DNA of 64,000 bases from NCBI GenBank assembly GCA_025716855.1, contig JAIXMQ010000039.1, forward strand, positions 1 through 64,000, given 5' to 3'. A program made the position numbers and the translations under genes. Shown one piece after another: positions 31,843 to 43,388 of this stretch. Position 1 is the stretch's first letter. The number at the start of each line of letters is the position of its first letter. The stretch comes from Pilaira anomala. Its lineage: Eukaryota; Mucoromycota; Mucoromycetes; Mucorales; Mucoraceae. Under the pieces are notes generated by a model. The model did not search any database. It saw only the letters and a list, made by a program, of their open reading frames with translations, and was not told the origin of the DNA.

Positions 31843-33109
31843 ATGTACAATAACAATCAACCTTACAGTAATAATTTGACAGCACGGCCCTCACCCGATA
31901 TATATGCAATATTAAATAGTACAGAAGATCCGCCTATTTTAGAAGAACCCATTGATACAGATGCATTAGTCAAAGATATCTTTAGTACAAACTATTCTTC
32001 TCCTGTCCATTTACCTTACGCAGATTTTAATTTTAATCACGGTAAAAAAAAAAAGGCGCATAAAAAAACATATTAAAAATTGTTAATATTTTTCTCAGAT
32101 TTAATCAATTTTGATTTAACAAATCCATATACCCATCCTCTCACTCCTGCTCCTCATCCTGCTCCTCGTCCTGCTTCAGTCGTACCAACACACTCTTACC
32201 AAGACACTACAAACCATCTTTTAAATACAAACAGAAGACATTCGCATAACAGCACATTCAATTACAACTCTCCACCAACCATCCTATTACCTCAACTCAA
32301 CCAACAACGTGCATCTATGCCAAATATCTTTCAATCCCGTATGCCTCCTCCTTCATTGACTCCCATACTTCAATCTCAACCTCAAGCATGGACATCATCA
32401 CACCCCTATCAAAGAAGAAATGTCAAAAGACCTATATATCAAGACACCTCAGCACCTCCACCACCACCGCCACCACCACCAAGTAACCGAAAAGCCAGTA
32501 TGGCAACCACCAACGATATCTGTACCTGGAACCGTATGATCAACAGCAAACAACAACCCTTGGACGATTACCCAGTGATTACTGAAACTGATTTAGAAGC
32601 TGCTAAAAAAGATCCCAATGCAATACCGCGTCGACAGAAAATAAGATGCGAACAAGATAAATATACTCCGAAATGGGTTCGGTATACGGGTCAGTTAAAG
32701 GAAGGCTATTGTGATACTTGTCAACCGAGAGGGAAATGGCTTCAATTGAAGAATAGTGCCTATTGGTATCATAAACAATTCTTTCATGGCATTTCGAGTG
32801 TGTCTAGAAAAGAGTTTCAGGGTCCAGTGCAGCAGAGGCCTGGAGAACATGATACCACTGAAGGCTTGTGTCATCAGTGTAAGATGTTTGTGCCGATTTG
32901 TAACTCAAAGAGGAAGAATAGTGTGCTTTGGTATAGACATGCTCATAAGGTAATAACAGAGATTATTTTTTTCTGTGTAGAAAAAAAAATTAAACGTTTT
33001 TTTCTATGTGTAGTGTCATATCTATGATAAACCCAAATCAAAAACCAATGGTAAAAAAGGTTCTGTCACTCCTACACCCAGTAATAATCAATTACAAACG
33101 ATATACTAA
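31843..33109 (+). CDS. Rua1-C domain transcription regulator
   Basis: Exons 31843-32041, 32099-32949 and 33014-33109, 381 aa. The first 200 residues are disordered, Pro/Ser/Asn-rich with a Pro10 run. The C-terminal zinc-binding domain typical of Rua1 (a basidiomycete regulator of ustilagic acid synthesis) and related fungal proteins starts at DKYTPKWVRYTGQLKEGYCD. It contains CDTC, then LQLKNSAYWYHKQFFHGISS, LCHQC, and the terminal WYRHAHKCH split by the last intron. The Cys and His spacing supports a DNA-binding zinc fold. The target genes in this organism cannot be inferred. Confidence 0.85.
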
Positions 33110-33240
33110 AAAAAAAAAAAATCCCGAGAAAACGGATTTAAATCCATTAAATCTCAGTATAAAAAAAAAAAATGTAATAAATAAAAAATTATAATCATAT
33201 CACTTATATATCAATCAACTTTTTGTTTACCTGCTTATAA

Positions 33241-33863
33241 ATGACGGTTGATTATTATGTTCGTCAAGTCACACTGGATGATTTAAAATTTGCTCAACAA
33301 GGCACAGATGTATATAATTCTGCCTATAACACAGAAGGTAAATCACAAATAAAAAATTTATTTAAAACAATTTTATTGATTACATAAATACAGATGGTTG
33401 GACAACAGAAGCAAAAATCGTCAAGGGAAAATTAACAACTTCAAAAGATACAGAAGAATTCATTACAGAAAGTGTACAAGGCGATAAACTCACCCAATTA
33501 TTTGTTTTTGAACGAGAGAACAATGTTGATAAATCCGTCGTGGGCACACTGATGATCGTACCTTTCCCTGACCTTGACGAAAAGCCTACACCAGGTGAAG
33601 CCATGATCACTCGATTCGCCATTAGCCCTCACCATCAGTCAAAAGGGCTAGGTCGTCTCTTACTTGAAGGTTCCTTAAGGGTCATGAAAGATCAAGGATA
33701 TCATACCTGTTCAATTCGTGTGTTTGAGAATCGACCTGAAGTACTTGCTTGGTACATTAAATTAGGGTTTGTGGATACCCTTGAGCGTCGTGCTTTTAAA
33801 GCACCTCCAGGGAAATCTTTAGCTTTACCTGTTGGTTTTGTGATCATGAAGAGAGTTCTTTAA
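33241..33863 (+). CDS. GNAT-family N-acetyltransferase
   Basis: Exons 33241-33337 and 33394-33863, 188 aa. The acetyl-CoA binding motif A is clear: ITRFAISPHHQSKGLGRLLL, with the QSKGLG loop at about residues 114-119. It is followed by a motif-B-like helix and FENRPEVLAWYIKLGF. The family transfers acetyl from acetyl-CoA to amines; the substrate is not evident. The compact single-domain length matches small-molecule or protein N-acetyltransferases. It ends 107 bp before the CDC23 start, in the same direction. Confidence 0.88.
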
Positions 33864-33970
33864 AGGAAGTGACTGTTGTAAACCCTTTTTTTTTTTTATT
33901 AAACCATTTTTTTTTTTTTCTTTGTCCTTTTTTTTTTTTTTGTCGTGTTTTTTTATATATATACATAACA

Positions 33971-35995
33971 ATGATCTTGAACGATGAAGCTATAAAGGTT
34001 TTTAAAACACAGTTACAACAAGCTGTTGTGGTATGTTCTGAACGTTGTTTATATCAGTCTGTCAAGTGGTAAATAATAATAATAATAATAATAACAAATA
34101 ACAATAAGAAATAACTTTTATACATATACAGGGCGACCGAGCTATTGGATGGTATTCGAGTGGATTTATTAGATTCGCGTATTCCATTTACAACAAATGA
34201 CGTACATTTACCTACAATATCCATATACCATAATCCATACCAAACTGAATTACCGCCCTTATCAGAACTAGAATATAACAAGTATCAATATGCAAAATCT
34301 TTATTTCATATTAGACAATACGATAGTGTAACTCATGCACTTGGAGAATCTAAAACACCGCAACTTTATTTCTTGAGATTATATGCAAAATACCTTGTAA
34401 AGCTTTTATTATTATTATTATTAAAAAATTGGTTATTAATATCCCTTACCGAAAAAAAAAAAAGGCTGGTGAAAAGAGAAAAGAAGAATTAACACAAGAA
34501 GTTATGGGCGTAACAGAAGAAACGAGTTCAAAGAATAACGAACTCGATTCAATTTACTATGAACTAAAAAACGATTATGAAAACAGTGAACTGGATGCAT
34601 TTTCTTTATATCTGTACGGCATTGTCTTGAAAAAACGTGATTTAGGCTTTAAAGCTGCTGCAGTCTTGTTAGAATCCATCAAAAAGTATCAGTTTAATTG
34701 GTCCGCTTGGATGGAACTCTCGACGCTTGTACAGAATAAAAAGATGATGAACGACTTACAGACTGTGCTTAATAGAGATTTAGAAGGGAGTGTCATGAAG
34801 GATTTCTTTTTAGCCAAATTGTGTATTGATCTACAACAATCCGTCAATGTCTTTCGACATATCATGGAGCCATTGACTGTTTATTTTCCTAAAAGTCCTT
34901 ACGTTATTTCACAATGGGCACTTTTATTTTATGAGACAATGGGTAAAAAAAAAAAATATGTATACTTTGAATGGAAAATGATTAAATTATGTATTCACTT
35001 CTGTATATGTATATAGACTATAATGAATCACTCGCCTTCTTTGAAGATCTAAGAACCTCACATCCAGCACGTCTAGAAGATATGGATGTATTTTCAAACT
35101 TACTCTACCTTCAAGAATCCAAAGATAAATTATGTATACTCGCTCAGGAATGTATCAAAGTAGACAGATACCGGCCTGAAACCTGTTGTGTCTTAGCCAA
35201 CTACTATAGTGTACAAAGAAACATTGAAGAATCAATCGAATTCTTTACTCGCGCGCTCAAACTGAACCGAAGTTATCCATTAGCCTGGACATTATTAGGA
35301 CACGATTATATCGAACAAAAGAACACGAATGCAGCAATCGAATGTTATCGTCGTGCAGCCAGTTTAAATGCGCGTGATTTTAGAAGTTGGTATGGCCTTG
35401 GACAAGCGTATGAGGTATTAAAGTTACCTTATTATGCCATTTATTATTATCAAAAGGCAACGGATTTAAGACCGGATGATGTTCGAATGTGGAGAGCTTT
35501 AGCGGGTTGTTATCGATCCATGAGACAAGAGGCTGAAATGAATGATTGTTATAAACGCGCTGTTGCTTGTGATAAGTCTGGAAAGAATTCAGCTTTGATT
35601 CAGGTTGGAAGAATTTATGAGAAGATGGGAAAAACAAGTATTGCGATTGATTATTTTCATAAAGTATGGGAACAAAGAAGAATGATTGTAAGTTTGGAAT
35701 TTTTTAACTTTATGATATGTGTACTCATTAATTATTTAGAGCGTAACAGATGAATTAGCAGAAATTAGTCTAAAACTAGCTAATTATGCTATATTGAAAA
35801 ACCAATATAAAGATGCTGAACGATACGCAAAAACCGCTTTAAATACAGGACATCCAGTATGATGATTTTTTTTTTTTTAACCATTTCTTAAAATTTTAAA
35901 AACATACCAACATTTTTCTCTCTTTTTAGTATCATGCAGAAGCAAGAGATATACTGGATCAAATAAGAATTCAAAGTTCTATGAAAACCAGATGA
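33971..35995 (+). CDS. CDC23: anaphase-promoting complex subunit 8 (Cdc23), TPR protein
   Basis: Exons 33971-34068, 34132-34396, 34465-34942, 35017-35687, 35740-35856 and 35930-35995, 564 aa, phases consistent. The N-terminal APC8 domain contains LFHIRQYDSVTHAL and YFLRLYAKYL. Tandem TPRs follow, including SRSYPLAWTLLGHDY-type units: RPETCCVLANYYSVQRNIEE, YPLAWTLLGHDYIEQKNTNA and FRSWYGLGQAYEVLKLPYYA. The run of TPRs with the WTLMGHEY-like and WYGLGQxYE signatures identifies Cdc23/APC8. This is a scaffold subunit of the APC/C ubiquitin ligase that drives mitotic exit. The tail is short (QIRIQSSMKTR). Confidence 0.92.
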
Positions 35996-36191
35996 TGATT
36001 TTTCATTTAGTCTAAATACTCGTTGTTACACTATTACTCTTTTAGCGGAGGATGTTGTCCAAAATAAACATGTCAGACTACTCCTTTTTAAAAAAAAATA
36101 TTTTTTTTGAATTATAACTCCCTTTTCTCTCTCTCTCTCTCTCTCTTTCTCTTCTTCTTTCATTTAAAAAAAAAAAAAAAGAGAGAAACAC

Positions 36192-39081
36192 ATGGCGTTT
36201 CCTCGTACTTCACCTCATTCAACCATCAGTCGTGAAGACTGGCATCATAAGAGTAAAATGTCTAAAACGACATCTTCTGCTTCAACCGCATACTCTGTAA
36301 ACTCTTCTTCTTCTTCAAGACAAACCAGTAACTCTATACAAGAAACTTCTGCTAGAACTTATTTTTTAGAATTAGAAAAGTATTTATCTTTTATTTTATC
36401 CAAAGGTAAATATTTATTATTTATGTTGTCATAACACATCATTTACATATCTTGCATATATAGAGGCATCAGAAGGTGTACCAGCACAAAGAACAGCAGC
36501 AAGACAGAAATTATCTAGATTAAATAATTTACAGTTTCATGAATTAGCAACTGACGTCTATGATGAATTAATAAGAAGAAACGTGGATGGTCACAGTAAA
36601 GTATATATTATATTAATAAATCATGAGATTTTTTATTAATCATTTCAGCTATAATTAGAATCTTTCTTACCACTAAGAGATGATTTTCATCCAAGAAGAA
36701 ACCAAGCAAGACAAAAATTAGCTACTCTTCCAGATAGTAGATTTAAAGATTTAGCAAGTGATGTTTATCATGAATTAAAAAGAAGATACCCGCATTTAAT
36801 TGAAGAAGAGGTATTTAAAAAGAAAGTTTTCCTTTTTTTTTTTATATATTAGTAATTTGTTATATATATATATATATATTTATAGTTACCACCAATGCCT
36901 CAACAACAACAACAACAACAACAACAATCAAAACCAATTGATGCAAAGGCACATCCAAGTCAATCCACAAATATTGTACCTGTAAAAGGAATGATTAATG
37001 TTGAAACAGTAGATTATTCAGATGATGATGAAGGAAACATGGGAAGTGGTGGTGGTGATAGCGGATCGGGTGGTGGTGGTGGCGCGAATATTCAATCACT
37101 TGATAGTTTAATGGCAGATTTAGGAAATATGGTAAAAACACCACGATCTGATATCATGACAAACAATTCAACAGAAGTAAGTTTATGATTGGTATGATTT
37201 TTTCCATTTTTTTTAAAAATATATATATATTATTATTATTATTATTAGAACTTGGATAGTATAAGATATGAATATGAATCTAAAATTGCAGCAATGGCAA
37301 AACGAATTCAAATCATGGAATTAGCGATTGATGGGGATAATATGAATTCCTCGGTAAATTATATTTATAAAAATATGTAGATATATACAAACATGTGATA
37401 TACTTATATGTACATACGTAGTCTACAACTGGAGAAAATAATCAATCTAGAATGAGAACAATGCAAGAAGAGTATAGACAATTAGACGATAAATATACTA
37501 GATTAAATAAAGAACATAAAGAACAACAAGTGGTAAAAATTCAATTTAAAAAAAAAATAAAAAACGAAAAAGGAACTCATGGTATTAAGTGTAGGCAGTA
37601 CGTGAAGTAAAAGATGAAATTAGACAATTAATTGATGAATTAAAGAATTTATCAGCAAAGAATGAAACCTTACGAATTCAAAATGAAAATGCAGAAGTAA
37701 AGATCCGTAATTTAACAGAAGAGGTAATAAGAAATCAAAAAAAAAAGACAGAAAATAGAAAAATATCTAACTTTTTGTATCATAAAAAGTCAAAAAATTG
37801 GAAACTCAAGTACGAAAATATTAATATGGAACTTCGAAGCTTTAAAGTGAGGTCAATTCAAGTAGATCATCATCAAGATATATCAAAGGAATTCTTTTTA
37901 AAACCAAATCCAAATGGTGCAATAGGACAACAATATATTATAGAATATCAAACTGCAATAGATGAATTAATGAAAACTTCAAGGTACACAACAATTAAAA
38001 AAACACACGTGTCCTTGTATCACTCACCCTTATCTTTTAAAATAGATCAAGTAAACCTGCAGATGTATTATTCTCTATGAGAACAATCGTTATGGCATGT
38101 AAAGCAATCACAACCGAAGTAGAAGATCACGAACTCAAAGTCGGTTTATCTCCAGAAGATCAAACCACTTTATACGATATTAAAAAAAGATTTTCAACTG
38201 AATTATCAAATTTATTAGCATCTGCTAAATATTATGCAGGTGGCATGGGAATCAGTCCCGTCAGTCTTGTGGATGCTGCTGCAGGAAATTTAACTGTGAC
38301 CATTGTGGATTTAGTAAAATTGTTAGGAATGAGACCTGTCAATGATAATCATCATCATAGCCAACCTAGCAAAACACCAAACAAATCTCATTTTGCTCCA
38401 GTGGCGAATCCAAACATGAGTATGAGCCCAAAGATGAATTCTCATCATATGATTCATTCAACTTCCAGCAATAACATGATGAATTCAAGTAGAATGAGTC
38501 CGAAAATGTTGAATAAAATGGCTCCCAACAGTCCTCAACAAATGAACCATAACATCATTCCAACCAACAACATGAGTCCAAATGGTATGAGCCCAAATAA
38601 CATGAATTATAGCATGAATTCCTCCAATAACAACAACAACATGAATCCCAGTCAGCTTTCTGTACGTAAAAAAAAAAAAAAAAAAACTAATGTACTTATA
38701 CTTATTTCTTTTTTTATCTAGCAATTTCTTAAAATAGAAACAGATCATATCGTATCCACAGTTCAAAGTCTATTAGCAGCACTTCGATCCAACGACGGAA
38801 ATATATATAATATCATTACATCGATTGTAGAGATTGTATCCAACATTGTACATGTGGCCAAAGGTACATTTACCGCTGGAGAAGGATTAAAATATAGAAA
38901 TCAAGGCTCTATCATCCTGAACGATTTAGACCATTGTAATGCAAAAATCATTCTCATCAGAGATACCGATTTCACAATGACACCAGAGAACGCAAATCCT
39001 GTGGCAAAAAGAAATTTAGCTCAAGAATCTTATGAAATTGCTAAATATACAAAAGAATTGATCAACATGCTGGATATGTAA
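36192..39081 (+). CDS. SPA2: Spa2-like polarisome scaffold
   Basis: Ten exons: 36192-36405, 36464-36595, 36659-36810, 36886-37176, 37249-37353, 37422-37532, 37595-37723, 37790-37983, 38046-38661 and 38722-39081. They give 767 aa. The two SHD-I (GIT/Spa2 homology) repeats are plain: ARQKLSRLNNLQFHELATDV, then YDELIRR; and FHPRRNQARQKLATL, then FKDLASDVYHELKRRYP (within residues about 50-165). A Gln run, an acidic Gly-rich segment, a coiled coil (about 265-400), a Met/Asn/Ser-rich linker and a conserved helical C-terminal domain follow. Spa2 organises the polarisome (formins, Bud6, MAPK modules) at hyphal tips. The Asn/Met-rich insert is low complexity. The 3' end faces the sugar transporter 98 bp away. 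Confidence 0.9.
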
Positions 39082-39179
39082 AAAAAAATCGTTTATATTC
39101 TTTTTGTAAATAATTATTATTTATATAAACACGCAAAATAAAGAAATCTTTTTTTATTATTATTATTATTATTTTACAC

Positions 39180-40751
39180 TCATTGTTTTAATTCGGTTGT
39201 AATATCTTCTAATGTTCTACCTTTTGTCTCTGGTAACAAAAAGTAAACGATTACTGCATACAAGAACCCAAATAAACAAAACACAATAAACGAATACCCT
39301 TGAATCTTTGAAAACAAAATAGGAAAACACTGACCCACCAAGAAATTCATAGACCAATTTAAACACGTCGCTATCGATCCGACAGATCCAGATGCCTTCA
39401 CCGGTGTTAATTCTGCTGTCAAAATCCATGGAATAGGTCCTGTACCAACTGCAAAACAACATACATAAGCCAGCACTGAAGTCACCAAAAGTGCATCAAT
39501 TTGATATACATACCCTATCACTAATAACACCAGAAAACTTGTTGCTCCACAGATTGAAATCAATAACAATGTACGACGACCCATGCGATCAATCACGAGC
39601 ACCGAAATCACAGTAGATATAAAATTTAAAGCGACTGTAATAATCGACATGTACTTGGACATCTCTCCAGTTGGAAAAATCATTTCAAAGATCGTTGTAG
39701 AGTAATACATCACCGCGTTAATACCAAGCAGTTGCTGTAACATGTGGACAGATATCACCAAAAATGCAATACGACGAATAAATGGGTCACAAAAGATCTC
39801 TATCAGGTTCATCGTACCATGTAAACTTTCCGTTGTTTCTTTATTATCACTTGGAATATGCGTTAGGGTTAAATTATCTTCAAGTACTTTACTAAGAGGA
39901 GGAGAAGGTTGTGCAAGTGTTAAATCATCATCTTTTGATTCTTCCACCACCAACGTACTATTGCTGACAATTTTTTTACCACGAGTTACAAATAAAGCCG
40001 TTTCCGTTCCCAATTGACCTTCAATCATTTCATAAAACTCTACCTCAACACAAGCATGAGCTCTTAACTTTTCTAAACTTACTCGAGCAGCCTCCATTCG
40101 ATGATTTGAAACAAGATATCGAGGAGACTCTACACAGAATTGCATCACAATCAATTGAAAAACAGCTGGCACTACAACTAACGCATAATTCAATCTCCAT
40201 AAAGGTACTGTCGATAAAGGTAATGCAATTAAAGTAGCAATCAATAGACCAATTGTAATTGAACCTTGTGGAAAGGCTCCCATCATACCTCGAGAACACA
40301 CAGTAGATATCTCACAGATATAAATCGGAATCACCAAAGAACCTAGACCACACGCATATCCACACATGATACGACCCACGATAAACATAGATGTGTTGGT
40401 CGCACAAGCAATGAGAAGACCACCAAATATGTATCCTAGACTGTTATATGTAATTAATGGTTTACGACCGTATTTGTTTTGTAAGTATCCGCCACTTAAA
40501 CTAGCCATGAGTCCACCGATACAAAAGGAAGAGACGGCAAATCCCCAGAGTGCATCGTTCATGGGTAAACAGTCCGGAAATGTTTTGCTGTGCGGATGTG
40601 TAGTAAGTTCACAGGCATGCGTTACTTTTCCTGGTAGATTGGCAGAACCAATGACCCAGCCGTTACAGAAGAATCCTAAGCTTGATGCTAGTACACAGAA
40701 TACCATGTACCGAGGTAATTTAAGGTCATAAGAAGATTGTAATTCAGTCAT
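39180..40751 (-). CDS. MFS sugar transporter (GLUT/hexose type)
   Basis: Intronless, 523 aa, 12 predicted membrane spans. Sugar-porter signatures are present: NKYGRKPLI after span 2 (about 92-100), GRIMCGYACGL (about 126-136), ESPRYLV (about 208-214), QQLLGINAVMYYS (about 339-351), DRMGRRTLLL (about 388-397) and PETKGRTLEDI near the C-terminus. The loop between spans 6 and 7 is long (about 245-315) and acidic/Ser-rich, beyond the usual length. This could be a regulatory insert. The QQLxGINxVxYYS motif fits hexose transport with the GLUT fold. Substrate and direction remain inference. It runs tail-to-tail with SPA2. Confidence 0.92.
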   Translation of the reverse strand: MTELQSSYDLKLPRYMVFCVLASSLGFFCNGWVIGSANLPGKVTHACELTTHPHSKTFPDCLPMNDALWGFAVSSFCIGGLMASLSGGYLQNKYGRKPLITYNSLGYIFGGLLIACATNTSMFIVGRIMCGYACGLGSLVIPIYICEISTVCSRGMMGAFPQGSITIGLLIATLIALPLSTVPLWRLNYALVVVPAVFQLIVMQFCVESPRYLVSNHRMEAARVSLEKLRAHACVEVEFYEMIEGQLGTETALFVTRGKKIVSNSTLVVEESKDDDLTLAQPSPPLSKVLEDNLTLTHIPSDNKETTESLHGTMNLIEIFCDPFIRRIAFLVISVHMLQQLLGINAVMYYSTTIFEMIFPTGEMSKYMSIITVALNFISTVISVLVIDRMGRRTLLLISICGATSFLVLLVIGYVYQIDALLVTSVLAYVCCFAVGTGPIPWILTAELTPVKASGSVGSIATCLNWSMNFLVGQCFPILFSKIQGYSFIVFCLFGFLYAVIVYFLLPETKGRTLEDITTELKQ

Positions 40752-41743
40752 ATAATATTAAAAAAAAAATTTGTTTGAAAAAAAAATATATATAAAGAAA
40801 TGAATAAATGATTTCGGTTTTTATAAATAAAAAAAAATGACTTGATCACGAAGAAGCTTATTCATAGAGAGACAGAGAGATCTTTTTTTATTATTTAGGG
40901 TTGTTCCGATGAATACAATAACAGTTACACTGTCAAAACACATAAAAAGGAGGAGTGGAGAAATAATTCTAGATCGCATTGCATTGTTACACTATAATTT
41001 CTAGAAACAGGCAATTTGTTATTTTACAGAACAAATTAAAATCTGTTTGTGCGTTTGTTTGTGATCATCCTTGCTTTTTTTTTGTGTAAGCTCTCTTTTT
41101 CGTTTAATTATAGGTTTTCCTACTCAACTTGAGTTAATGTCGTCTGGATTCATTTATTTAAAAATAAAATAAAATCTAATGCTCAACCAATCATTAATAG
41201 TCAAGAAGCCTTCCGATTTTTTAAATTTCATGACTGATAGATTATTTGTTCTTGTTCGAAGGTAATAATACATCGCTACTGTTGCAGACTGATTTGGTGG
41301 TTCGGGGTCAGATGTATTACATATCTTCTCGGAGCATAATATTATCAGATTGGGAGGTGACCGGATATTCTATGGCGTCGTCTTTAAGACATACTTCAAA
41401 CCTGATCTCCTCAAACTTCCTCAAATTCATCGATATCTCTCTACACATAATCATACGGAATTTTAATGGCTTCCGTCATTTGTAGTTTCTAGCCAAATAA
41501 TCACCATGAGCAAATCAGAGCGCTTAAGACAGGCCAACAAGAAGACCGGCTTCAACAAGTCTTCATACACATGTACCTGATACCAAGCTCTCTAATGACA
41601 CTGAGTGGTAGCTCATTTTTACCACAGCACATTGCTAATAAAATAATACTTCACAAAGGTAAAATGTTAGAATAGAACTTAGTCTAATATAACATATATT
41701 TAGTTAAATTTACTCAGTTTCGTAATCGCTACAGCGAAAAAGA

Positions 41744-41774
<31 letters not shown>

Positions 41775-42652
41775 ATTAGATTGAGGCACAAGGGGAATGC
41801 AATTATTTACAGGCTGACAAGTTAATGAGGGTTTGGCTTTCATTTACATTTGCCGTTAAGTCTAAAGCGGGAGTTTATATACTTGGATTAACTTCAATGT
41901 TTTGTGTTAAAACCGTTCTGGAATCAGTCTGGACTTCGCAAGGTTTGATTTATTATTAGAATCAATATTGTTTTAAACAAAAATAACCTAATTATAGGAA
42001 ATTGTATGACAACAGTATTTGTACTTACAAAGCATTAACCAACGCATGAACCTCCTAAGCAGATGATTTGCCTTCTATGTCTCTTACTTCAGTTACATAT
42101 CAAAAAAATTATTCTATGCCCGGTAAAGTTTTCTTTTATATGATTCCACATCAGGTATCCTCACTTCTAAAGCGTGTAGAAACTCTACCCCCGTAAGGAA
42201 AAAAATCGTTACGGGTATTCAATAAGGATTAGTAAATGGTCTTTGCTTGGACTACATAATCAATAAGCAAGACATTTGTAGTAGGTAATCCTGTAATATA
42301 ATCTTTTATATCTCATAACTAATACGATTGTATGTATGTACATTGTATGTTGATCCTATTGAATTAGGTTCATAAAAAAAAAAAGGTTAAACGTCGGTGT
42401 TTTTTATCTCTATAAATTTGTACATTATCAATCGCTGTTAATTAAAATATGTTGCGGTAAAGTATGAAATAAAATATAATAAAACAAAAGTAAAAAAGTG
42501 AGCGCCAGTTACTATCGACAAGTAGAAAGACTTAATAAAATAAAGTAAAATAGAAAAAAAAAGTAAGTTTTAAGTAAAGAAACAATAAATAGGTTATTTA
42601 GTAGTATTCTACTGAATGTCGTACAAAAAGTGTATAAAAGTGCAAAAAGAAA
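40752..42652. other. intergenic with decayed coding remnants
   Basis: Mostly AT-rich, with an A-run at about 41750-41772. A coding-like remnant is listed at 41293-41466. A 24-codon ORF starts at about 41506 (MSKSERLRQANKKTGFNKSS, then YTCT). No intact gene was identified. Confidence 0.45.
41293..41466 (+). pseudogene. coding-like remnant, 57 codons, no start
   Basis: Open frame beginning FGGSGSDVLHIFSEHN, continuing GGDRIFYGVVFKTYFKPDLL, and ending at TAA 41464-41466. It is bounded upstream by an in-frame TGA. Base composition is less AT-rich than the surroundings. No family recognised; probably a fragment of a mobile element or a dead gene. Confidence 0.35.
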
Positions 42653-42726
42653 CGCTCCCGGGTGGGCTTGAACCACCAACCTCCTGATTAACAGTCAGAC
42701 GCGCTAGCCAATTGCGCCACGGAAGC
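42653..42726 (-). tRNA. tRNA-Asn (anticodon GUU)
   Basis: On the minus strand the acceptor GCTTCCG pairs with CGGGAGC (one G-T pair). The anticodon loop CTGTTAA carries GTT, and the T arm contains GGTTCAAGCC. Length is 74 nt with the discriminator base, no intron. A T5 terminator follows on the minus strand. The paired CACGTG motif lies 60 bp upstream at 42786-42802. Confidence 0.95.
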
Positions 42727-42785
42727 TGTTGTGATTCTGAAATTTTTAAATTATATATATTCCCGTTAGCAAATTTTTGCAGCAG

Positions 42786-42802
42786 CACGTGATATTCACG
42801 TG
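42786..42802. promoter_or_regulatory. paired CACGTG boxes upstream of tRNA-Asn
   Basis: CACGTGATATTCACGTG, two perfect CACGTG palindromes 11 bp apart centre to centre. It starts 60 bp from the mature tRNA 5' end. Same spacing and core as the motif at 818-834 beside tRNA-Gln. Confidence 0.6.
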
Positions 42803-42994
42803 ACAAGTACATGCATATTGTTTTGCAACTTTATCAGATGTCTATTTATTGTGCCAATAATGTGCGTTATTTCACATTATCTCGGCCGAGTACTCGCCCT
42901 TATAATGATATCATATGACATTTAATTTATTAATTTTTTATGTGCAAAGAATGTGTGGATTGTCGTATAATGCTAAGTTTGTTTCGCATAGTAA

Positions 42995-43153
42995 CCACGT
43001 TTTCAAACTGCAATTGCATATCGTAGTTGGTATTCGATTAAATCCTACTACAAATCATTAGAAAGATTATGTGCTTTTGATTTAGGTAAAGAATGTCGAG
43101 TTTTAACAAGTGTCAAGTGGATCATGAGAGTAGGAACGGATATACTATATTAA
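42995..43153 (+). pseudogene. coding-like remnant, 52 codons
   Basis: Open from just after an in-frame TAA to TAA 43151-43153. It reads PRFQTAIAYRSWYSIKSYYK, then LERLCAFDLGKECRVLTSVK. No start codon or family recognised. It lies upstream of a tRNA gene, a common site for old mobile-element fragments. Confidence 0.3.
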
Positions 43154-43388
43154 AATAAGGAACATATCAAAGACCCTAAAAAAAAAAAGCATGTTCTTAA
43201 AGAGAAAAAGTATACTCCTTATTGTAACATTTATTGAGGTTTGATAAAATTGGCCGAGAAAAAATGATTCCATCTTTTACAATTCATATTTTTTGTTTAA
43301 ATAGAGAAGTGTTCGAGTTGTTTCAATAGGCGCCAAATTCTCTCTTTCTCTATCCCTCTTTCTGTTTTTTATTTTCTATTGATGAACT

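Larger units (their letters stand above)
42727..43388. other. intergenic between tRNA-Asn and TAO3
   Basis: Includes the CACGTG pair (42786-42802), a coding-like remnant (42995-43153) and the TAO3 leader with a CT-rich stretch at about 43338-43365. Confidence 0.5.

Noticed and set aside
42609..42812. 67-codon minus ORF
   Set aside because: Overlaps the tRNA-Asn gene; the translation is of tRNA sequence.
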